64,000 nucleotides of DNA from Clarkia xantiana subsp. parviflora (Eukaryota; Streptophyta; Magnoliopsida; Myrtales; Onagraceae): NCBI GenBank assembly GCA_036873135.1, contig JAPTYO010000007.1:22550763-22614762 (forward strand), in the 5' to 3' direction. The position numbers and the translations under genes were made by a program. The notes beneath the pieces are model-generated. The model did no database searches. It was given only the letters and a program-made list of their open reading frames with translations, and was not told the DNA's origin. Positions 35,316-47,999 of the stretch are shown here, piece by piece; the first letter of the stretch is position 1; the number at the start of each line of letters is the position of its first letter.

Positions 35316-36365
35316 TTGCGTCTCGGACATACTATGAGTCCGGTTTGGTATCTCTTGTTGTGCAGGTGCTCTGTTAGCTATGTCAGACTCAAGGAAGGCT
35401 CTCGTACCTTCCAAGGACTGAGATCGCCGCTGTATCAGATGGATTCCTCATATCCAAGCTTCTATCCTTTGGGAGAAGCTACGTACATCTTGGGCATTAA
35501 GATTGCTAGAGATCGTGCCGCCCGGAGATTATGTCTATCTCAGGAAGCCTACATCAACAAACTGTTGAAAATGTTTAGATTACAAGATGCCAAACCCGTG
35601 GAGACGCCAGTAGTATTCGGGTGCTGGTTGTCAAAACGTGACGACCCGAAGAACCAGCAAAAGCGTGAACAGATGAGGAGTGCAGAGTATTTAAGCATGG
35701 TCGGAAGTCTCATGTATACCATGCTTTGCACTCGTCCGTACATCTGTTATGCTGTGGGCCTAGTAGCAAGATTCCAATCAGACCCTGGCTCAACATTTAA
35801 AAGTTGTAAAACGGATCATACGATATATGAAATGTACTGCCGATTACGTAATGTGCTATGAGGGCTGGAAATTAGAATTGACCAGATTCAGTGACGCCGA
35901 CCATGGTGGCGATCCAGACGATCGTAGTCCACCACAGGAGGAGTGTTTCTCCTTACTAATGCCTACATTTCATGGACGAGCAAGAAGCAATCTCGTGTCG
36001 CGCTGTCTACGATGGAATCAAAATTTGTTGCTCTCTCCAAAAATGCATAGGAAGCGCTCTGGTTGTAAAGGGTTCGTACTGCGCTGCTTGACGACGATAT
36101 CGGGAGTAAGACTGTGAAGGTGCACTCTGACAGTCAGGCAGCTATTGCGGTAGTAAGGAATCCAAAGTACCATAGTAGGACTAAACACATTGATGTGAAA
36201 TATAATTATGCTAAATCAATGGTAGAAGATAATATAATCACTTTAGAATACTCGCCCACTGATGACATGGTAGCGGACCCATTAACTAAACCATTACGCA
36301 ACGAGACATTTGAAGAGCATGTTAAACTGCTTGGATTGTGTAGGCATGTGAGTGTGTATCTGTGA
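35316..36365 (+). pseudogene. Ty1/copia pol remnant (RT end and RNase H)
   Basis: Three broken frames in order. 35316-35861 has GEATYILGIKIARDRAARR and SLMYTMLCTRPYICYAVG, the C-terminal part of copia RT. 35860-36110 has FSDADHGGDPDDR, the start of the RNase H domain, with frameshifts. 36114-36365 has HSDSQAAIAVVRNP, SRTKHIDVKY and MVADPLTKPL, the RNase H end, with a proper stop. Gag, protease, integrase and LTRs are not visible. It is old and non-functional. Confidence 0.88.
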
Positions 36366-36960
36366 TAACATTTTGATAATTGAAAGTTACATTTTTTTTT
36401 TATTTTTTTTTTAAATAAATGAGAGAATTGTAATTCGAGTTTATGATTCATCGACGATCATAATGTTTGATTACATCTGATTTTACGATCATAATGTTTG
36501 ATTACATCGGATTTTACGGTCTATAAACTAGGACTAAGATCCTTTCAATAGGTCTCGGTAGCCGGAATGTCAATCACACCTTCATTTCCGACAACATCGC
36601 GGTGATCGTTTAGGATTTTTTTTTACAGGGTACTCGAAGTATGAAATTTTTATTTTAAATTAATTTATGCTAATTAAAATGCTGATTGACTAAGCTAACT
36701 TTATTGTGCTCGATAGTATGTCAACGAGAAGGAGTTATATTTTTGTTTAGATAGATTTTTTAATTATTCTGAATATTTTATGCATTACATTTTTCACTTG
36801 ATAAATAAAACGTAAATACTCTAAAAACACCGGTGGAAAAATAACCAAATTAACTCATAAGTATTTATAATTTATCATCTATATAATTAATACATAACAT
36901 AAACGCAAACAACAGTTACAGAAATATCAACCCCGTGCAACGCTCAGAGCAAATGCCTAG

Positions 36961-38077
36961 TATAATATAATTTCAATAAAAGCTCTAAAATTTTGATACA
37001 TGAGCTTTTAAGTTTATTTTGTACAAATGAAATGTTTTTATTAAATATTGAATTTTAATATGTTACATTTGAGTTTTGCCTCTTTTTCTTTAATACATTT
37101 TTTTCCTGATTTTTTCTTTAATTCGTCAAAGAAAATAAGATAAAATATCTATAAAAATATATTAATATATTCATATATATTGTATCCCTACAAAGTATTA
37201 AATCAAATAATATATATATATATACTTTAATGAAACTTATTATACCAATATAATAGATTGAATAGTTGATTTTGTTGGTAAAAAAAAAGAGTTGATTTTA
37301 TCGTTTTCTTATTTATTGGAAGAAAATTTGATTTCTATGCATACAGAACTAACATTCCATGAAAGGTAAATAATATTTTAAATAATAATTAGTCGTAACA
37401 AATTACATGCCATATCAATGTAAATTATTAATAAAATATATTTTTCAATACCATATCAATGTAAATTAAGTACATACCATATCAATGTAAATTATTAATA
37501 AAATATATTTTTCCTTCCATACAAATCAAAGGAGTCTAACAATCAATATATTTTTCCATATCAATGTTAAATCAATAGTTTCCTTAAAAGAATTCCTACA
37601 TATAAATTTTCCACGACTTCTATAGATATAATACAATTTTTATAATATTTTCATTGTTAAGTATACTTACCGATTGCAAGTATCGCGCGGTGGGGATTGG
37701 AGACACTTTAGGTGAGAATCCTCATGAAATGCTTTTTCAATATTCAATCTCGAATGATAAGATCCGAAAGATTATCACTTTTCTCTCTAATGCATATTTT
37801 GATTGATTTTTATTTATCCGTGAACTCATTTTCATCTTCTTCTTGTTATTTTATGGAGACTGCGCTTGAAATATATGTTCGTCTCCGTCCGTAATTAATT
37901 TGCAGATTCTGTCTTAGAGTTATTTTTGGATGCTTAAGAGTTTGATATATAGATGTAGATATCCATATAGATAAATAGATGGTTTTTTTTGGAGCAATGA
38001 GAATTTAATATATAGTTGATTAATATTTTCTTTATAATATTTATTTTTTCTCTTGGGCTCTCAAGATATTTTTTAGG
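36961..38077. other. Intergenic, no gene seen
   Basis: AT-rich. 37400-37570 contains three copies of CCATATCAATGTAAATTA within 110 bases. No coding evidence; a short frame near 37712-37894 has no motif. Confidence 0.35.
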
Positions 38078-38321
38078 GTTAACAGGTCTTTTGGTCCATT
38101 ATGTTTGACCACTTTGGATTTTAGTCCATGATGTTTTTTTTTTTTTGCCTAGTTTTGGTACCATATGTTTGCAGATTTTTCTAGTTTTAGTCAGACCGTT
38201 ACATTCCGTCCATTTTTTCCGCTAAATGACATGTGCAAGTCACGTGATCCATCCTAAACTTTCAGTTTTGTTTAAATTTGGTGGAATTGACGATGGCCTA
38301 AACCAAATGACCTATTAACCC
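38078..38321. mobile_element. Short MULE-type MITE
   Basis: 244 bases, ends GGGTTAACAGGTC and the inverse of GGGTTAATAGGTC, with a perfect 9-bp target duplication TATTTTTTA at 38069-38077 and 38322-38330. Lies about 500 bases upstream of LOR-D. Confidence 0.82.
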
Positions 38322-38714
38322 TATTTTTTAAGTAGAGTATTTTTTAGTGATTCTTAACCTTGATTACCATGAAATTAAAAAAAGAAAAACAATTAAGTAA
38401 AAAAATGAAACGGATGCTAACATGAAATGGGAGGCCTTGGTTGGAGATCATCAAATCCCTTAGATTTACCCAAATAGAAGAATCTAATCACTTAGATAAG
38501 CTTACTTGGTTAATGATACATCATCTATAAATAGAAGAAATGAGTAGAAAAAATGAGATGGATCAATCATATTGCATTCTTTAAAGATGTCATTGCTCAA
38601 AAATCTTACTTGTCAACTGTATACAAAACCTATTAAAATTATATTATATAATAATAATACATAGAATATTTATTTTCGACAGCTAGTTGGTCCATCTATC
38701 GATCCCTTCCGCAG

Positions 38715-38723
38715 CTATAAATA
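38715..38723 (+). promoter_or_regulatory. TATA box of LOR-D
   Basis: CTATAAATAC about 100 bases before the ATG, just after a GATCCCTTCC word. The hAT MITE in LOR-A/B sits at the matching GTCCCTTC, so LOR-D shows the uninterrupted promoter. Confidence 0.6.
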
Positions 38724-38821
38724 CCTATGCTTATAAGAAAGAGATCATCACTTTTTTTTCCAGTCGTCTCAACTTCCATAGTCAATATATTTGTCTAGAT
38801 CTTGTATTCTCAGCAGCGGCA

Positions 38822-40233
38822 ATGGCACAGCCAGTCCCAGCCCCGACACCTATAGCCACGTTTGGAGCTCCGGTGACGGTGCTCGGCCAAGACTTCGTGG
38901 CTCCCTACCCCATTGACCTTGCCGTAGTCCGAAAAGTGATGACGTTGAGAGACGGCAGCTTTGATGTCACAGACTCCAACGGCACCATCATCTTCAAAGT
39001 AAAGGGCCACGTCTTCAGCATGCATGACCGCCGTGAACTCCTCGACGCCTCCGGCAAGGCCATCGTCACTCTGCACCAGAAGGTAATTCATATTCCATTA
39101 TAATATATATCTTTTTTAGCTAGAATGGACGAGTTCGGCTTTAAATCAATTAATACATATATAAAAAAATATATTTTAAATATGTATATTTCAAATAATA
39201 AAAAATTTATAACAAAATGTGATTAATTATAATTTTTGGCTTTTAAGGTTAATTCTTGTAAGAGATGATTACTTTAGAAGGGTGGTGGGTTGACTTTTAT
39301 GGGTTTTGAAATAAACTCGGGTTTTAATTCAGAACGGTATTGGGATTGGTCTTCTCGATTTTCTGTGCTCACTTTTATTCTTAATAATTATGTTGGTGCG
39401 TAATAGTCCATTTCTTCTTTAATGATATTTTAGGTTCAAACCCATTAAAGAGCAAAAATAACGAAAAAATATTCACAACCGACATTTCACCATTTATAAT
39501 GGACTGAACGCTGACAAAAACATATTTTAGAATGTGGAAACCAATAGGCAAAATATATACAGTCTTCTTTGCATCCATGCACGCGCCGCCATGTCATGAC
39601 CACCGACGTTAATTTCTTCATTGTGTAGGTGTTTAGTGTTCATGACAGGTGGCGTGCGTACCGTGGAGAGAGCACCGATGAGAAGGATTTGATTTTCATG
39701 GCGAAACGTTCGAAGGCGTTGCAGTTTAAGACCAAACTCCATGTTTACCTGGGACAAAACCCTAACGAGGATGTCCCGGATTATAGGGTGGAAGGCAGTT
39801 GGTCTGAAAGATCCTGTGTCATTTATGCTGGTAACACCAACGACATGGTTGCCCAAGTAAGCACTAAGTAATTCGATTCAAACTAATTTGCAGAACCGAA
39901 TTATATCATGCTTCTAGTTCAAGACATCCTTTAAAATTTGTTTTATCCAGTACATCCGGATTGAATGGATCTGCCATTGTTTTTTTTTAATACTTATATT
40001 ATTATAAATCAAAATCTTGGTATGATCTAACGTGTGGTGTCAGGTGTGTATCATTTTCTGCCCGGTACGATATATACAAAATAATAGATAAATAAAACCC
40101 GTATTTATTATTTCTTCGGTACAATACAATACCTGGCAAGAAATGGAACGCACGTTAGACGACTTTAGACCATACATAATTATGAATTAGAATAAATAAT
40201 TATTATTTTCCACTATCTGGTTATAATAACGGG

Positions 40234-40270
<37 letters not shown>

Positions 40271-40439
40271 GGGAATATTCTTTGTTTATTTATTTCAGAT
40301 GCATAAGAAGACAAGCGTGAAGAGTGAGTTGCTAGGAAAGGACAATTTCGGCGTAACCGTGTATCCCAACATCGACTATGCCTTCATCGTTGCACTTATT
40401 GTAATCTTGGATGGTACCAACATGGAGGATGCTGCGTAA
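38822..40439 (+). CDS. LURP-one-related (LOR) protein, LOR-D
   Basis: Exons 38822-39082, 39629-39856 and 40299-40439, phase-0 GT-AG introns, 209 residues. Very close to LOR-A: same AQPVPAPTPIATF leader, VTVLGQDFVAPYPIDLAVVRKVMTL (split), DGSFDVTDSNGTIIFKVKG, MHDRRELLDASGKAIVTL, VHDRWRAYRGESTDEKD and WSERSCVIYAGNTNDMVAQ. Exon 3 has FGVTVYPNIDYAFIVALIVI and ends LDGTNMEDAA. It lacks two residues of exon 2 found in LOR-A (KP before NED) and has a shorter C-terminus. Intron 2 contains a (TA)n tract at about 40239-40268. It has the clearest promoter of the set and is the best candidate for the ancestral, expressed copy. Confidence 0.9.
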
Positions 40440-40798
40440 ATAATAATTAATTAATTATATATATATCGGCATGCATGTGTTTTTGTGTGTAATAATTGTC
40501 TTTTTTTCCCACTCGAAACCTCGAGTTTGTGAGTTTCTTAGTTTTGCTCAACTGAATAACTAGCTAGAATCACTATATGTATGTCTTGTGTTATGGTGTC
40601 GAATTTCACTATGGAAACCTGATTATAAGTGAATTTCACTAGCTAGAAACACTATCACCTTACTCAGTTTACTCTACTTTTGTGTGCTTGGAAATCAAGG
40701 CATGTCTCCGCATGTGTAATTAAGTTCTTGATTACATTAAATAACAAATGAACTTAAATAAACATAAACATGGTCCGTAATATGGGATAAACCTGTAA

Positions 40799-41518
40799 GG
40801 GATAACAATTCGTTTCATACCATTTCTTTAATCGAAATTCACTTTTGGTACTAGAGTTTTTTTGTACACTTTTGTACTAACATTTTGCATTTTGTACACT
40901 TTTCATACTACCGTTAAAATTCTGTCCGATTTGGCCGTTAAATGTCATGTGTCATGCACGTGAGTAGCTCTAAGCTTTTGATTTTGTTCAATTTAGTCTC
41001 TCTAATACTTTCCTAACTATTACTTTGTTCATATTAGTCCTAAAGTTTGAAAATCGAACCATTGACCCAAATTGACCTAGTCGGACCTAACCTATGGCTA
41101 AGTCCGACCCCGACCTAGGGTCGGTCCTAGCCCTAGACTAGGTCCGACTAGGTCAATTGGGACCTAGCCCCAATTGAGCCCAATTGGAGCTAGGTCTCAA
41201 TTGGCTTAGCCGGACCTAGCCTAGGGGACTAGGTCTGGCTAGGTCAATTTGGGTCGATTGTTCGATTTCAAATTTTAGGACTAAATTGAACAAATTAAAA
41301 GTTAGGAAAGTATTAAATTGACTAAATTGAACAAAATCAAAAGTTTAGGGCTACTCATGTGCATGACATATGACACTTAATGGCTAAGTCAGACGGAATT
41401 TTATCGGTGGTATGAAAAGTATGCAAAACGTTGGACCAAAAGTGTACATAACAAAATCTGGTATCAAAAGTGGTTTTCGGTAAAAAAAAAAAAGTGGTAT
41501 AAAACGAACCATTATCCC
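40799..41518. mobile_element. Non-autonomous MULE with about 200-base inverted arms
   Basis: 720 bases, starting GGGATAACAATTCG and ending ATTATCCC. It has long inverted arms (shared GTACACTTTT, CATACTTTTCATACCACCG-like, and GATTTTGTTCAATTTAG segments). A perfect 9-bp target duplication AACCTGTAA lies at 40790-40798 and 41519-41527. The centre is a run of CCTAGNC/GACCTAG short repeats. No coding capacity. Lies 360 bases after LOR-D. Confidence 0.9.
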
Positions 41519-42254
41519 AACCTGTAATTAATAAACTTAAATGCAAAATTTTGAAATTAACGGAACTGATTTGCAAGTTACAAATATCTGATTTAACAGG
41601 CATGTAAACAATCTGGAATATGTGCATAAAACCGAAATTATAGTGGAAAATCAAAATACGGTCTTTTTAAGGTAATTTTGCCTCCTCGCCATGAGTCACC
41701 GCGATGTTTGTACTTTGAGTAGGGTTGGGCATTAAACCGGTCTGGTTTGACCAATTCCGACCCGAACATGATTTGGTTTAAACAGTTTCGGCGAATTTTT
41801 TATTGACTATTGGTTAGTGCAGAAAAACTGGTATGATTTTGGACCGGTACCAGACAGTTTTGTCAAAAATAGTTCGGTTCGGTCCAGAACCGAATCTGGC
41901 CGTTTTCTATAAAGATTTACAATCAATAATTAAAAAACAAGTTCAAAAGCAGCCTGTTTTAGTCCGAAATCAGTTCCGGCCCAGTTTAGAACCGATTCTA
42001 TAGAAATATACTAACAGTTCTTGATTTGATTTACCTCTTGAAAAACTAGGTAGTCTGCTTAGAAACCGGTCTAGACTTGTTCCTGGCCGTACCGGTCCAA
42101 TTCCTGACCAATTCGGCCTGGTCCGATCGGACCGGTTTCTAACTTTGTGGATTCCCATGTCGATTTCCACTCAGAATACAGAGTTTTTGACCGATATAAA
42201 CCTATATAGACAACTAAATACAAATATAGACTGCGTGACAAAATATTTACAAAT
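41519..42254. other. Intergenic, decayed MITE-like sequence
   Basis: AGGGTTGGGCATTAAACCGG and many CCGGT/ACCGG words up to 42150 suggest a decayed hAT-type MITE. No gene. Confidence 0.35.
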
Positions 42255-44232
42255 ATAAGGCAAACCGAGATGTGACATCTCGGTTTGGATTAAAAAATTC
42301 TAACCGAGATGTCACGTCTCGGTTAGGATGTTGACTTCCTTGACCGAAATTCCGGTCAAGGAAATGACCGAAATTTCGGTCAAGGAAATGACCGTATTCG
42401 GTCATTTCTGCCCTTAGCCAACTGGCCAAGGGCTGTCAGCATGCACATGCATGCTGACAGCGACCGGACCAGATGTCAAACTATCTGGTCCGATCCGGTC
42501 TCTGTCAGCATGCCATGTGCATGCTGACAGCGACATGTCATTGTCGGCCCGACTTTGTTTAATTTATGATTTTTTTTATAGTTACCGACAGTTTTAACTT
42601 TTTTTTTTTCCGATTTTTACTCTATAAATCACCTCATTCATTTCACTTACATTTCATATTCAAACTATCTTACTCTCAACATACATTTCCTACTCTCTCA
42701 CTCAACAAACATCAACTATTCTCAAATTATTACATTAAACTACCTTAAATGGCTAGTGAATAAGCCAATTCGAGTAGGAGAGGTAGTCGCGGGAAGCGGC
42801 CGATGGTCTCACATGCGCCTCTTTTATATACCCAAAATACGCACAAGTCTCAAATTGCTGACCAAGATACTGTAAGTTTTATATATATATATATATATGA
42901 ATGTTATATATTTATGCATACTTTAGAATTCTTTATAATATGATTTGTAAATATAATTGTAAAAAAATGTTAAAATAGAAAGTAAATTTGTAAATAGTAT
43001 TTAATTTGGGGAACTATCATTGACAACAAAATTACGTTACATGTTGTCATATTTTGAAATAAACACATAATAATGTTGATATTTATAGTATTCTAATCTA
43101 CGTACGCAAAAAAAAAAAAAAAAAAAGAATCAATATAATTTCAAAATATTTGTTTCATATCTCCATGTATAGTTTTAAAAACTATCATTGACAACAAAAT
43201 TACGCTATATGTTGTCTTATTTTGAAATAAACACATAATAATGTTGATTTTTATGATATTCTAATCTACGTACGCAAAAAAAAAAAAAAATCAATATAAT
43301 TTCAAAATATTTGTTTCATATCTCCATGTATAGTTTTAAAAACTATCATTGACAACAAAATTACGTTACATGTTGTCATATTTTGAAATAAACACATAAT
43401 AATGTTGATATTTATGATATTCTAATCTACGTACGCAAATAAAAAAAAAGAATCAATATAATTTCAAAATATTTGTTTCATATCTCCATGTATAGTTTTA
43501 AAAACCATCATTGACAACAAAATTACGCTACATGTTGTCTTATTTTGAAATAAACACATAATAATGTTGATATTTATGATATTCTAATCTACGTACGCAA
43601 AAAAAAAAAAAATCAATATAATTTCAAAATATTTGTTTCATATCTCCATGTATAGTTTTAAAAACTATCATTGACAACAAAATTACATTACATGTTGTCT
43701 TATTTTTTAAATAAACACATAATACTGCATTTCCCTAATTCACCGTATGAAAGATAGAGAGCGATTACATAGATATATAATATTAGTAAAAATTCTAACA
43801 ATTACACATAAAAATATGATATATGTTCTTTTATTTTGAAATTTACGCATAATAATGTTGTTATATACGTACGCATCATACTTATTACCATTATATCAGA
43901 TATGTACATCTTCAAGCTTTGTAAATTTACATATAAAAAAAAAAAAAAAAACAGATTACCTCAAGTAAGCAATGCAGCAACAGACGTTTGAAGAAGAGTA
44001 TGAAATAATTAGAGTAGTGGAAGAGAGTTTGAGTATGTAAAAGGAAGAGGTAATTTATAGAGTAAGAAAACAAAAAAATTACAACTGTTGGTTAAAAAAA
44101 AAAGGACAAACTGTCGGCATGCACTGTGCATGCCGACAGTGACCGGTCGCTGTCAGCATGCACATGGCATGCTGACAGCGAGTGGACCGGACCAGATGTT
44201 AACATCTGGTCCGGCCGCTGTCAGCATGCATA
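42255..44232. mobile_element. Palindrome-rich long-TIR element
   Basis: Arms at about 42425-42690 and about 44000-44232 are inverted relatives. Each holds paired CATGCTGACAGC palindromes, a GGACCAGATGT palindrome, then a CTCTATAAAT TATA-like box facing inward. The left side adds AACCGAGATGTCACGTCTCGG and GACCGAAATTTCGGTC palindromes (42260-42400). Just inside the left arm, 42749 starts ATGGCTAGTGAATAAG, an aborted reading frame followed by a GTAAG donor-like site near 42870. No transposase and no readable target duplication. Confidence 0.6.
43012..43730. repeat. Tandem array of about 160-base units
   Basis: ACTATCATTGACAACAAAATTACG recurs (with small changes) at about 43013, 43183, 43342, 43503 and 43663, giving four full units of about 159-170 bases and a partial fifth. 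Each unit contains CTACGTACGCA followed by a poly(A) run of variable length. It lies inside the long-TIR element. Confidence 0.88.
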
Positions 44233-44742
44233 TGATCATTTGAATAATAAATTTGAATTTCTTTCTGAAGCCCATACCTGCTGATAGTAGATCATATAAA
44301 CTAAATTTTCATAATTTTACTTCATACTTAATTATTATTATTATTTACTATAAGTTCAATCTTTGGTTATGAATTTCCTTTCAAGTCAACCAAAAAAATG
44401 ATAAAATAAATATCTATGAAAGTGAACCTAAAGTTAAGTACATAATAATTATTTCAAATACATATAGGTTGAGAATAGACACATTACTAAATTATTGAAT
44501 GGTGTTTCGGCTACACAAAATATTAGTGAATGTGATTATGGTGGGCCGACTGACAAAAGAAAGCCTTTTTTTTACTGAGCTAAGAACGGATTTGAAGCTG
44601 TTTAAACATGTTCGATCTGGGTTGGAACCGATTCGGCCCGAACAAGAATGGTGCCCATCTTGATTTGTTTATTCACCTGCGTGAATCTCTTTATTAAGGG
44701 TACACCGCACACGTAATAAATAGGATCACCGATTAGTTTAAA

Positions 44743-45560
44743 GAGTTAAAATACTATATAATTTTTTAATTAATTTTAGTAAGGATCCTCAATGGCTTAT
44801 ATAATGGATTTGAACTCGCTCCCCAAATTTAATCTCCCAACAACTGGCTGTATGATCAAAGTCGGGTGGCTCGTTCCGAGAAATATGGGAGGACAAAAAG
44901 TGGTGAGTCCCGGTAAAAGGACGACGACACGTGGTATATACATGTTCGAGTTTGGGCCTTAACTCGGCATTGCTTGGCCGTTTGAGGGAATTCCGCAGTT
45001 TGGTGCCGAACTCGGTTAATTGGTAGTGACGATGTGAGTAGACTACCGGTAATAAGGGGGGCTACGATGGACTTAATTACACGTGAGAGGGAATTTTTTA
45101 AGGGCATATGCGAGTGAATAGTAACACATTGGTTAGTTTGAAAAGTTGGAACACTATATATTCATCAATTGGCCACGGGGAGCGAGCTCAGTCCACTATA
45201 TAAGCCTACTGAGGTTACTTACTAAAACCAACTGATATCATAGTTGGTAGCTCGGTCCGGGAAGTTTAGGAGGGTACAAAGTGGTGAGTCCCACTTTGGA
45301 CCTTGACTTGAGACATGTCGTGGCATTTTGAGAGGCTGGTTTGAACTGTGTCGGATTTCCTGTTAAGGGGAATTACATTGTAAGTAGACTACCGTTTAAT
45401 TGGAGTTACGATGGACTCACACGTGAGAGAAGATTGTAAATAGTACCACACTAATTATTTTGAAAAGTTAAAACACTGTATAAACTTAATAGACGACTCC
45501 TATTATTACCAATTAATTTTAGTAAGTAATCTCAGTAAATCTAAACTTGTTCCTTAGATT
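44743..45560. repeat. Diverged direct repeats of about 370 bases
   Basis: Two units and part of a third share AGTTAAAACACTATATA, AATTTTAGTAAG..CTCA, GGTGGTGAGTCCC-like and GTAGACTACCG words. They are too decayed to assign. No coding evidence. The region 44236-44742 before it also holds nothing recognisable. Confidence 0.5.
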
Positions 45561-46299
45561 TAATCTTCCAACAAGGTGTACTTGTTGTTAGTTTCATATG
45601 TATATATAAAGGGGCAAACTTGAATATCTTCAAATTACATCTGAAATTAATTCATCTTTCATACACAAAATTAATTACATTAAAACTTTACCACTACCAC
45701 CTGCAGTGATGCAAGCAAATCGCAGCAACTCAGCATTTGGACATTTACAGAAGGGTTAAAAACGATATGTTGAAATAATTTAGTGTCTGAAGTTTGAATA
45801 TTAAAATAGACAGTTCCAAATTTCACTTTGGTTGATATTTTGGTGTTTGTATGTGTTTTTTCCTCCCTCTTTAATTATTTTTATAAGCTGACTCACCTGC
45901 TTATAATCTATCACTCTTTACTTTCACAAAATCGCCAAATTTCACCCAAAAGTTGAACATTCAAAAGAAAAGGTTTCCAGTAGAGTGGTGTGGGGCGATT
46001 TCCAGCGACAACGGAGCAGGATTTACTTGCGCAGATGTGATCAGCTTCTTAGTGACGGTCCGACTAGGTGACAAGAATGGAGCGTGCATCGGAGCTTGAA
46101 TTTGACAGTCGGTTTCGTCGGGATTGACTTCTCTAAAGTAATCATAACGAGACACCAAATTTCAGCCAAAATGAAACTTGACACACTCAATTTAAATGTT
46201 AGACACCATATTTCAACATAGGAAAACTTCAGATAGTTTATAGGTTTTTAACCTTTTTCAAAAATATATAAGAGCGGATGTAAATGATGCTGATTGCTA

Positions 46300-46600
46300 C
46301 CTTTTTTTTTTGGTAAAAAGTGATTCCCATTAATAACGATAATACGAAATCACAATAAGGTCCGAAGGAACAACCATAAGCATTGCGGGATAGGTGGATA
46401 AAACCAAATTCCCACAACAAAAAAATAAAAATGCTAAGTTTGTGAAAACAAACTGAAAAGAAAACAGTGCTATAACAAAAAACGAAACCCATAAAAGAGA
46501 CATTATTCGAGACGGAGACCTAAAAGCCTTAGACAATAGGATAGAGTCCTGCAGATACACCGAATGGACAGGTGCCACTGGTCTTGCTATTGTCAAAAGA
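46300..46600 (-). mobile_element. Probable LINE 3' end fragment
   Basis: Read on the minus strand it ends ATTAATGGGAATCACTTTT followed by ACC and a poly(A) of about ten, as plant non-LTR elements do. Only a few hundred bases remain and no RT is visible. Confidence 0.35.
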
Positions 46601-47153
46601 AGGTAATTTTATCTGCTAAATTCTTAGTGAAAAAGGGTTAGTACTTGATAAAAGGTAACAATAAAGCTGCAATTAATCCTCTTTCTGTTTTTCAAACAAA
46701 CGTTTCTTTTATTTAAAAATAAGTAAGTTATAAAGGCAATTCTCCAAAAGACACTTTCTACAATTACCAACACAGATACATCTACCACTGTTCCATAATA
46801 TTTAACCCATATGGATTCGTATATATGAAACATTCAGACTGCAAATTGCATAAATAAATCAGTAGCTTTCAATTACCACCAAATATTATATGGATATACA
46901 TTTTGCTATTGAAAATAGCTATTTTCCAAATTTTCTAAGTTAATAGATAATAAATTTGTAGACTTTTTCATATAATAATAATATTAAAATATAGTTAACA
47001 TATATAGAAAAACAAACCCAATAAATTAGATGAAACATATTACCCGTTCCAAGGCGTAAATATGTTGATGAAATGATGATGTATCCTGCAGGATGTTGAC
47101 TTGAACAGAATGAGTCTTCCACTTCTCTCCCACGTTAGTCTAAATATAATTAA

Positions 47154-47838
47154 GGGTTAAGAACATAATAGGGGTCTGAATTGAAAAAACGTATTATTAA
47201 GGGTTTGAATTTTGAGTTTTATTGATAATCGATTTTCCGTCCAAATTTGCTGTTAAATGTAACGGAACCACGTAAAATGACATAATTACCCTTTTGCAAT
47301 TATTATACAATTTATCAGTTTAATTAATAAAATGTGAAATGTCTAAAATACCCCTGCACACTAATTATGCCCTTAAGGCCGCCACCGACCACCACCTCAG
47401 CTCCGGCGACCACCACCCCAGCTCCGGCGACCAAAACCCCCCTCCGGCGACCCAAAAAAGCTCCGATCAGAGCCTTTTGGCTCCGATCGGAGCTTTTATG
47501 GGTCGCCGGAGGGGGTGGTGATCGTCGGAGCTTGGGTGGTGGTCGCCGGAGATGGGTGGTGGTCACCGGAGCTTTGGTGGCTTAAAGGGTATTTTCGTCT
47601 TTTTAGGTCAAACATGTGAGGGACACACTTTGGTCAAAGGGCATTGTCGGGTTTTCAAATTATTTTCGGTCACATGCCAAGCATGTGACCACTTTCCGTC
47701 ACTTTAACAGAGAAAATAGACGAAGATCTCACTTATACAGAAAACTCAAAATTCAGGCCCTTAATAATACGTTTTTTCAATTCAGACTCATTTTGACAAC
47801 ATGAGCAAACATTCAGGCCCCTATTGTGTTATTAAACC
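47154..47838. mobile_element. Non-autonomous MULE, GC-rich foldback family, copy 3
   Basis: Starts GGGTTAAGAACATAATAGGGG and ends CTATTGTGTTATTAAACC. The 9-bp flanks TATAATTAA (47145-47153) and TATAATAAA (47839-47847) differ at one base. The GC core has CTCCGGCGACC and GGTCGCCGGAG units and CTCCGATCGGAGC palindromes. Ends about 160 bases before the TIR gene. Confidence 0.8.
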
Positions 47839-47999
47839 TATAATAAATAAATAAATACACAACTATACAAATTCAAATATTGTCAACACGCGTTTTCCTC
47901 TATGATCCAGTCTAATCTAAATTATAAAGTACTGTAAAGTAGAGAGCATGCTTCATTAATTAATTTCACACATTGAGCAAATTATATAGCAGCAGCGAG

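Larger units (their letters stand above)
33169..36960. other. Possible composite unit bounded by inverted CTAGG ends
   Basis: Left CTAGGTGCATTTTCCGTGC after A, and right GCACGGGG-type sequence ending GCCTAG before T (read inverted, CTAGGCATTTGCTC), enclose 3.8 kb. The unit holds a long foldback, a GC-rich block and a copia remnant. The ends resemble those at 17851-18359. The borders are an inference only. Confidence 0.3.
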
